Below, one piece after another: positions 59,561 through 64,000 of a DNA stretch of 64,000 bases; position 1 is the stretch's first letter; each line of letters begins with the position of its first letter. The position numbers and the translations under genes are program-made. Source of the DNA: Aquabacterium sp. J223. GTDB taxonomy: Bacteria; Pseudomonadota; Gammaproteobacteria; Burkholderiales; Burkholderiaceae_C. Location of the stretch: assembly GCF_024666615.1 (NCBI RefSeq), contig NZ_CP088297.1:1736001-1800000 (forward strand). Reading direction: 5' to 3'. The notes beneath the pieces are model-generated. The model saw only the letters and a list, made by a program, of their open reading frames with translations. It made no database searches and was not told where the DNA came from.

Positions 59561-60142
59561 TTGGCGCCCTCGGCACGTGATCGCATCAGCGTTGACCTGC
59601 ACGGCCTGAAGGCCGCGCTGGTGGCGCGTGCTGCGGCCGAGCGAGTCCACGTGTCAGTCGTGGTGCGGCGTGCGGTCGAGCGCGAGCTGGGCGTGATCGC
59701 GACCACTGACCCCGCCGGCGAGCCCATCAGCCCGCCTGCCGCAGGCGGCTCGGTGAAGCTGTCAATCCGATTGACAAGTGCGGGGGCAGCGCAGCTTGCA
59801 GCGGGCGCGGCGCGAGCCGGCTTGTCGCGCAGTTCCTATGTCGCCGGCTTGCTGGCCGAGGTACCGCTGCTGGTGGGCGGCTTAGCAGCCCGCCCGGACC
59901 TCCTCGCGGCACTCAACGCGTCCTGCGCCGAGCTCTCGACGCTGACCCGGAACCTGCACCACCTGACGACTCTGTTGCGCCAGGGCCAAGTGCGAGCCGC
60001 GATGGAGTACCGCGAGATGCTCGACACGCTCGGCAGCGATGTACGGGAGCACCTGGCAATGGCCGCTGGCCTGCTGGCCGAACTGCGGCCGCCAGGGCCG
60101 ATCCGCGTCGGCGCCCAACGGGAGCCACGCGCTGCTGCATGA
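59561..60142 (+). CDS. Relaxosome accessory protein (TraJ/MobC-like)
   Basis: 193 residues from TTG 59561, which has CAGGAG nine bases upstream. N-terminal ribbon-helix-helix-like part (RISVDLHGLKAALVARAAAE, VSVVVRRAVEREL), a second short RHH-like stretch (VKLSIRLTSAGAAQLAAGAA) and a C-terminal helix with the MobC-type LSTLTRNLHHLTTLLRQGQV. Such proteins bind oriT next to nic and recruit the relaxase. It sits between oriT and the relaxase gene as traJ does in IncP plasmids. An operator copy lies inside its coding region. Confidence 0.75.
   Translation: MAPSARDRISVDLHGLKAALVARAAAERVHVSVVVRRAVERELGVIATTDPAGEPISPPAAGGSVKLSIRLTSAGAAQLAAGAARAGLSRSSYVAGLLAEVPLLVGGLAARPDLLAALNASCAELSTLTRNLHHLTTLLRQGQVRAAMEYREMLDTLGSDVREHLAMAAGLLAELRPPGPIRVGAQREPRAAA
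59760..59776. promoter_or_regulatory. Palindromic operator TGTCAA-N5-TTGACA, copy 2
   Basis: TGTCAATCCGATTGACA, within the accessory protein gene about 200 bases after its start. Same half-sites and spacing as copy 1 at 59392-59408; the pair could allow looping across oriT. Confidence 0.5.
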
Positions 60143-60158
60143 CCTGAAGGAGATCGCC

Positions 60159-61117
60159 ATGGCCGAGCCGCACGACATCGATGGCGTCCTGATCCAGTGG
60201 GGGGGGACCGCCTGTTCTATCCGGGCAATCGGGTTGTCAAGACCAATCCGCAGCCGAAACTCAGCGCCCTCGTTGCACGGCAGCGCGCCGCCGCGATCCG
60301 CGAGCGCATCGCGGCGACCGTCGTGCGCCGCGCACCGCAGGTGATGGTCAAGGTGACGGGCGGCGGGCGCGGCATGAAGGCCATCGCGGCGCACTTCCGC
60401 TACATCAGCAAGAACGGCCGGCTCGAAATCGAGGACGAGCGTAGCCAGACGATGCGCGGCAAGGGCACGCTGGCCGAGCTGGCCGACGACTGGCGCTACG
60501 GCGGCAGCCTGATCGAAGACACGAGTCCCCGGCGAGAGGCCTTCAACATCATGCTGTCTATGCCGCGCGGCACCGACCCGGCGAGCGTGCTCTGGGCAGC
60601 GCGCGAGTTCGCCAAGTCCGAGCTGGCAGACCACAAGTTCGTGATGGTCCTGCACGACCACCAGGCCAACCCGCACGTGCACATCAGCGTTCGCGCCGAG
60701 TCGAAGCATGGCCGGCGCCTGAATCCGCGTAAGGCGGACCTGCACCGCTGGCGCGAGACGTTCGCGGCGAAGCTGCGCGAGCGGGGCATAGAGGCTGAGG
60801 CGACGCGTCAAGCAACGCGAGGTGCGTCGCGTGACTATCCGGCGCTTTGGCAAGTGAACGCGCGCGCCGATGGCAGGCTCCTGAAGCCTGAACCGGCCGC
60901 GAGCAAGGGCGCTGGCGCGCGGGCCAGCCAGGATGCCGCCCACGCTGCCTGGCGCGAGCTTGCAGCCGCGCTAGCCGCTACCGGCCGCCAGGAAGACAAG
61001 CAGCTTGCCCGCTCGATCGAGGCGTTCGCGGCCGGAAATGCGGCGCGAGCCGTCACCCATGTGCCGGAGCAGCCCGCACGCACGCAGGCCCCGACGAGGA
61101 CAAGCCCGGCGCGGTAG
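60159..61117 (+). pseudogene. MOBP (VirD2/TraI-like) relaxase gene interrupted at a G8 tract
   Basis: Natural start ATG 60159 gives MAEPHDIDGVLIQW, then the frame breaks at eight consecutive G (60199-60206). The continuation RLFYPGNRVVKTNPQ runs in another frame to 61117. Six or nine G would join them to about 320 residues. Relaxase motifs: AHFRYISKNGRLEIE, and motif III VLHDHQANPHVHISVRAE with the HxH metal site near residue 164, followed by GRRLNPRKADLHRWRETFA. It would nick oriT and stay bound to the 5' end. Shorter than VirD2-type relaxases with DUF3363 (about 600), so the C-terminus may be reduced. The G tract could be phase-variable, decayed or a sequencing error. Confidence 0.78.
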
Positions 61118-61228
61118 GCTAGCGCATCATACTGGATGGACGTACAGTTGTGAGCCGAGCCACTGAAGCACACCACCGCTCGGCACCCGACTCCAATCAA
61201 CGCCCCGAACCTGCCACTAGTTCCCGAG

Positions 61229-61408
61229 GTGCAACTCGGCCCACAGCCCGCCGATCAGCCCAACCTCGAACTCGCCAGCGAGGGTGGGCAGCGCTATGTG
61301 TGGAACAGCGCTTTCGGCGCGATGTTGATCGAGGTACGCGACGACGTGGCCTTCGTCAACGGCGCACGCGTGGCGTCGATGGCTGAGCTGCGCGCCGCGG
61401 AGGCTTAA
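61229..61408 (+). CDS. Small hypothetical protein or remnant
   Basis: The frame ending at TAA 61406-61408 reads LELASEGGQRYVWNSAFGAM, LIEVRDDVAFVNGARVASMA and ELRAAEA; it has good coding character and a compact beta-rich look. GTG 61229 is a possible start; the frame stays open upstream to a stop at 61151, so an N-terminal part may be missing. No family recognised. It lies between the relaxase and the GIY-YIG remnant on the same strand. Confidence 0.4.
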   Translation: MQLGPQPADQPNLELASEGGQRYVWNSAFGAMLIEVRDDVAFVNGARVASMAELRAAEA

Positions 61409-61422
61409 GTTGGGCGTCGGCA

Positions 61423-62129
61423 GTGATCCATCCAGCCAGTCGGACATCACGGTGCTCCGCCAGCGTCGAGCAGGGGAATTTCTTCATCGTCGGAGGGCAG
61501 TTCGCCTACGTGGCAGAGACGGGCGATGAGTTCCAGACCAGCGGCGGCCAGCCCAATGCGCGGCTGCACCTCATCTACGGCAATGGGACCGAGAGCAATC
61601 TGCTGATGCGATCGCTGCAGAAGGCGCTGACGAAGGACGGCAACGGGCGGCGCCTGAGCGAACCTGATGCAGGGCCGCTGTTTGATCCGCAGTTCGGCGA
61701 CACCGCCGAGCCGGGATGACATTGAGACTGACACAATTTATGTGCTTCGCAGCCTATCGAAGCATCCATTCGTGTCCGAGCACCGCATGCTGATCCACAA
61801 AATCGGTGTCACAGGCGGCAAGGTCGCGACGCGCATCGCCGACGCGGAGAACCAAAGCGACTTACCTGCTGGCCCCGGTCGAGATCGTGGCCAAGTACAA
61901 GCTGCACAACCTCAACCGATCCCGAATGGAGAACATCTTCCATCGGTTGTTCGGCTCCGTACAGCTTGACCTGACGATCGAGGATCGTTTCGGCAGGCCA
62001 GTGAAGCCGAGGGAGTGGTTCGTCGTGCCGCAGCAGGTGATCGGCGAGGCGGTTGAGCGCATTCGGGACGGGTCGATCACGCAGTTTGTGTACGACGCAC
62101 GGACTGCCGGACTGGCTCGAATAGGGTGA
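61423..62129 (+). pseudogene. GIY-YIG nuclease family gene with two frameshifts
   Basis: Three consecutive frames together give one family: QGNFFIVGGQFAYVAETGDE and RLHLIYGNGTESNLLMRSLQ (frame ending 61719), then TIYVLRSLSKHPFVSEHR and LIHKIGVTGGKVATRIADAE (second frame), then TYLLAPVEIVAKYKLHNLNR, ENIFHRLFGSVQLDL and KPREWFVVPQQVIGEAVERI (third frame, stop at 62129). Breaks lie near 61705 (one base missing) and near 61856 (one extra A). This family couples a GIY-YIG-like fold to mobile-element backbones, often beside RadC. Not functional as read; the precise start is unclear. Confidence 0.75.
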
Positions 62130-62201
62130 CGTGGCGGGTGTGCGGGGCCGCAGCGAGGGTCAGCAGTGCAGCGGGAGCGGTCGTTCGCGGCAAGTCGCGG
62201 G

Positions 62202-62664
62202 ATGTCCCCTCTCGGCGAATACCAGCCCTCCACGAAGGGCGAAATCGTCTTCGCCGCCAAGCCGATCCTCGACAAGCGCGTCGGGCCCAAAGACGTCGTC
62301 AGGAGCCCCGAATGCGCCAAGGACTACCTGCCGGTGAAAATGGGCGACCACGAACCGGAGGTGTTCACCGTCATCTTCCTAGGTCCGCAGAACCGCGTCA
62401 TCGAGTGCCGAGAGATGTTCCAAGGCACGCTCACACAGACTTCCGTCTATCCGCGCGAGGTGGTCAAGCGGGCCCTGACGCTCAATGCGACCTCCTTGCT
62501 ATTGGCTCACAACCACCCCTCGGGAGTCGCCGAGCCGAGCAGGGCGGACGAGGCCCTCACGAAGAAGCTAAAGCCGCGCTCGTGCTGGTGGATGTCAGCG
62601 TTCTCGACCACATGTCGTCGCCGGAGGCAGCGTCTAGTCCTTCGCGGAGCGAGGCTTTCTGTGA
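62202..62664 (+). pseudogene. radC: RadC-like JAB/MPN-domain gene, degraded at its 3' end
   Basis: From ATG 62202 the frame encodes GEYQPSTKGEIVFAAKPILD, EVFTVIFLGPQNRVIECREM, QTSVYPREVVKRALTLNATS and the metal motif LLLAHNHPSGVAEPSRADEA. After LTKKLK the conserved tail continues in a second frame (AALVLVDVSVLDHM), then a third (VVAGGSV), and there a TAG precedes SFAERGFL. Two single-base losses and one stop therefore sit in the last 40 codons. RadC proteins are common on ICEs with no settled function. Read literally, the first frame runs on without a stop into the next gene. Confidence 0.8.
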
Positions 62665-62668
62665 AGGC

Positions 62669-62684
62669 GCGGGCTTCAGCCCGC
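62669..62684 (+). terminator. Hairpin after radC
   Basis: GCGGGC / GCCCGC with loop TTCA, a few bases beyond the radC stop. No clear T tract, so weak as a terminator. Confidence 0.4.
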
Positions 62685-62783
62685 CTCTTGGCGGCTCCCC
62701 GAGGGCCGCGAACCCATCGGGGCAGAATGTCCGCTGGGCGCACAAAACAACGCGGCGAGCGCCCATACCCAGGGGGAGGACGC

Positions 62784-64000
62784 GTGAAGGTCGTAAAGCT
62801 TTCGATCACCAATTTCCGCGGTGTCCAATCCGCCGATCTCCTGTTTGACGGGCACACGCTGTTCGTCGGATCCAACAACGTCGGCAAGAGCACCATCTGC
62901 GAAGCGCTCGACTTGGCGCTGGGCCCGGACAGGCTGAACCGCACTCCGGCGATCGACGAGTTCGACTTCTACAACGCCCAATACCTCGAGCCGGCGGCGG
63001 ACGGAGAAGAGCCCAAACCCATCGCGCTCCGGATCGAGGTCGTGTTGGTCGAGCCCAGCGAGGCTGTGCTGAACCTGTGCGGCGGGCACCTGGAGTTCTG
63101 GCACGTGGAGGAGCGGCGGGTGCTCGGGGAGGCCGAGGCCGACCTCGCCAACCCGCCGACGTCGATCCCGTGCCTGCGCCTGGAGACGATCGGCGCCTAC
63201 AACCCGGAGGAGGACGAGTTCGAGGCAAAAACCTATTTCTCGCGCAGCCCCGACGCCGACGAGGGCGAGCTCACGCCGGTCTCGCGCAAGATCAAGCGGG
63301 AGTTCGGGTTTCTCTACCTTCGCGCGCTGCGCACCGGCTCGCGCGCGCTGAGCCTCGAGCGCGGGACGCTTCTCGACATCATCCTGCGCACCAAAGGCAT
63401 CCGGACGACGCTCTGGGAGAGGTCCATCCGGCGCCTGCGCGAGCTCGACGTCGAGTCCGACGCCACCGAGATAGCGCCCGTGCTGCGCGACATCGAGCAG
63501 CGCCTGGCGCGCTACATCCCCCTCGAAGCGCCGGGCAACGCCACGAAGCTGCACGTCTCCGAGCTCACGCGCGACCACCTGCGCAAGACGATGTCGTTCT
63601 TCCTGGCGCTGTCGGCCGACCAGGACCACGTCCCGTTCGCGCACGCCGGAACGGGCACCCTGAACACGCTCGTTCTCGCGCTGCTGTCGGTCATCGCGGA
63701 GCTCAAACCCGACAGCGTGATCTTCGCGATGGAGGAGCCGGAGATCGCCGTGCCCCCGCCCACCCAGCGGCGCATCGCGCACTACCTGCTCACCAAAACG
63801 AGCCAGGCCTTCGTCACCTCGCATTCGCCCTTCGTGATCGAACGCTTCGAGCCCTCGCACACGCTGCTGCTGTCGCGACAAGCGGGCGTCGTGTCGTCGC
63901 AGAAGGTGTCAGACGCCTCCGGGCTCACCGACAAGGAGTTCAAGCAGTTCGCCCGCTGGGGCCTATGCGAATGCATGCTCGGCAAGGGCGCCATCGTCGT
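62784..64000 (+). CDS. OLD-family ATP-dependent endonuclease (AAA + TOPRIM), partial at window end
   Basis: The gene runs out of the window; 405 residues are visible from GTG 62784, which follows a strong GGGGAGGA site. ABC-type ATPase: KVVKLSITNFRGVQSADLLF, Walker A GSNNVGKST (29-37), FLYLRALRTGSRALSLERG, Walker B VIFAMEEPEIAVPPPTQRR near 312 and SHSPFVIERFEPSHTLLLSR. The TOPRIM nuclease domain begins at LCECMLGKGAIV. OLD nucleases act in anti-phage defence; class 2 members and Gabija GajA are paired with a UvrD-like helicase gene downstream, which would lie outside this window. In contrast to its neighbours the frame is intact, and codon use differs slightly (more GCG/CTC), suggesting separately acquired cargo. 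Confidence 0.85.
   Translation, partial: MKVVKLSITNFRGVQSADLLFDGHTLFVGSNNVGKSTICEALDLALGPDRLNRTPAIDEFDFYNAQYLEPAADGEEPKPIALRIEVVLVEPSEAVLNLCGGHLEFWHVEERRVLGEAEADLANPPTSIPCLRLETIGAYNPEEDEFEAKTYFSRSPDADEGELTPVSRKIKREFGFLYLRALRTGSRALSLERGTLLDIILRTKGIRTTLWERSIRRLRELDVESDATEIAPVLRDIEQRLARYIPLEAPGNATKLHVSELTRDHLRKTMSFFLALSADQDHVPFAHAGTGTLNTLVLALLSVIAELKPDSVIFAMEEPEIAVPPPTQRRIAHYLLTKTSQAFVTSHSPFVIERFEPSHTLLLSRQAGVVSSQKVSDASGLTDKEFKQFARWGLCECMLGKGAIV

Noticed and set aside
62784-64000. Direct assignment as Gabija GajA
   Set aside because: The helicase partner and most of the TOPRIM domain are outside the window; only the OLD-family level can be supported.

Overview
The window is a stretch of very GC-rich DNA with dense, strongly third-position-GC genes. 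The gene content points to a Burkholderiales betaproteobacterium, probably near the Rubrivivax/Leptothrix/Caldimonas group. The main reasons are the order thrS-infC-rpmI-rplT-pheS-pheT-ihfA-merR-tRNA-Pro, four Bug/TctC-type periplasmic receptors without their membrane partners, a PEP-CTERM protein and an msrB-yciB-bolA-PPIase operon. Species cannot be named from sequence alone.

Layout, chromosomal part (1 to about 53.3 kb). 1-4.7 kb: the end of a sensor kinase with a receiver domain, a secreted protein, a zinc alcohol dehydrogenase / unknown / PfpI cluster and a DTW-domain tRNA modification enzyme. 4.8-7.5 kb: a Bug receptor, an FMN-dependent 2-hydroxyacid dehydrogenase and a PhnB-like protein. 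7.5-12.8 kb: ligA-def, a DUF1338 oxygenase, and a tesA-like esterase divergent from its ABC ATPase. 12.9-16.1 kb: a GntR regulator facing a fumarylacetoacetase-type hydrolase / Bug receptor / cupin operon, with a palindromic operator between them. 16.1-18.4 kb (minus): msrB-yciB-bolA-PPIase. 18.6-29.5 kb: a long fatty-acid or acyl-CoA catabolic run (CoA ligase, FadB-like enzyme, thiolase, acyl-CoA dehydrogenase, thioesterase, reductase, GST, SDR). 29.9-44.8 kb: a PEP-CTERM protein, a tannase-family lipoprotein, marR divergent from eutBC, tex, two Bug receptors, a winged-helix/TPR regulator and opgH. 45.1-53.3 kb: the translation/IHF block, with a probable threonine leader-peptide attenuator before thrS and an ATC start codon for infC, ending in tRNA-Pro(GGG).

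Island part (about 53.3 kb to the end). Downstream of tRNA-Pro the DNA changes character: non-coding stretches, truncated and frameshifted genes, and a conjugative-element backbone. It carries ssb, a DUF932 gene, a DUF7673 remnant, parA-parB, an oriT-like region with an IncP-type nic sequence, a relaxosome accessory protein, a MOBP-type relaxase broken at a G8 tract, GIY-YIG and RadC remnants, and finally an intact OLD-family AAA/TOPRIM nuclease cut by the window end. The inferred nicked strand (minus) would carry ssb, DUF932 and parAB in first, and all of them use that strand as transcription template. A 103-base three-tier hairpin lies just upstream of ssb. This is the arrangement expected of a conjugative leading region with a single-strand promoter, and it is the most interesting system here.

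Single-base reading-frame breaks occur in three chromosomal genes (kinase/receiver, yciB, one Bug receptor) and at least six times in the island. Some sit in homopolymers and may be sequencing errors. The island cluster, which also contains an in-frame stop in radC and a truncated ATPase gene, looks more like decay of an old element that still carries intact defence cargo.
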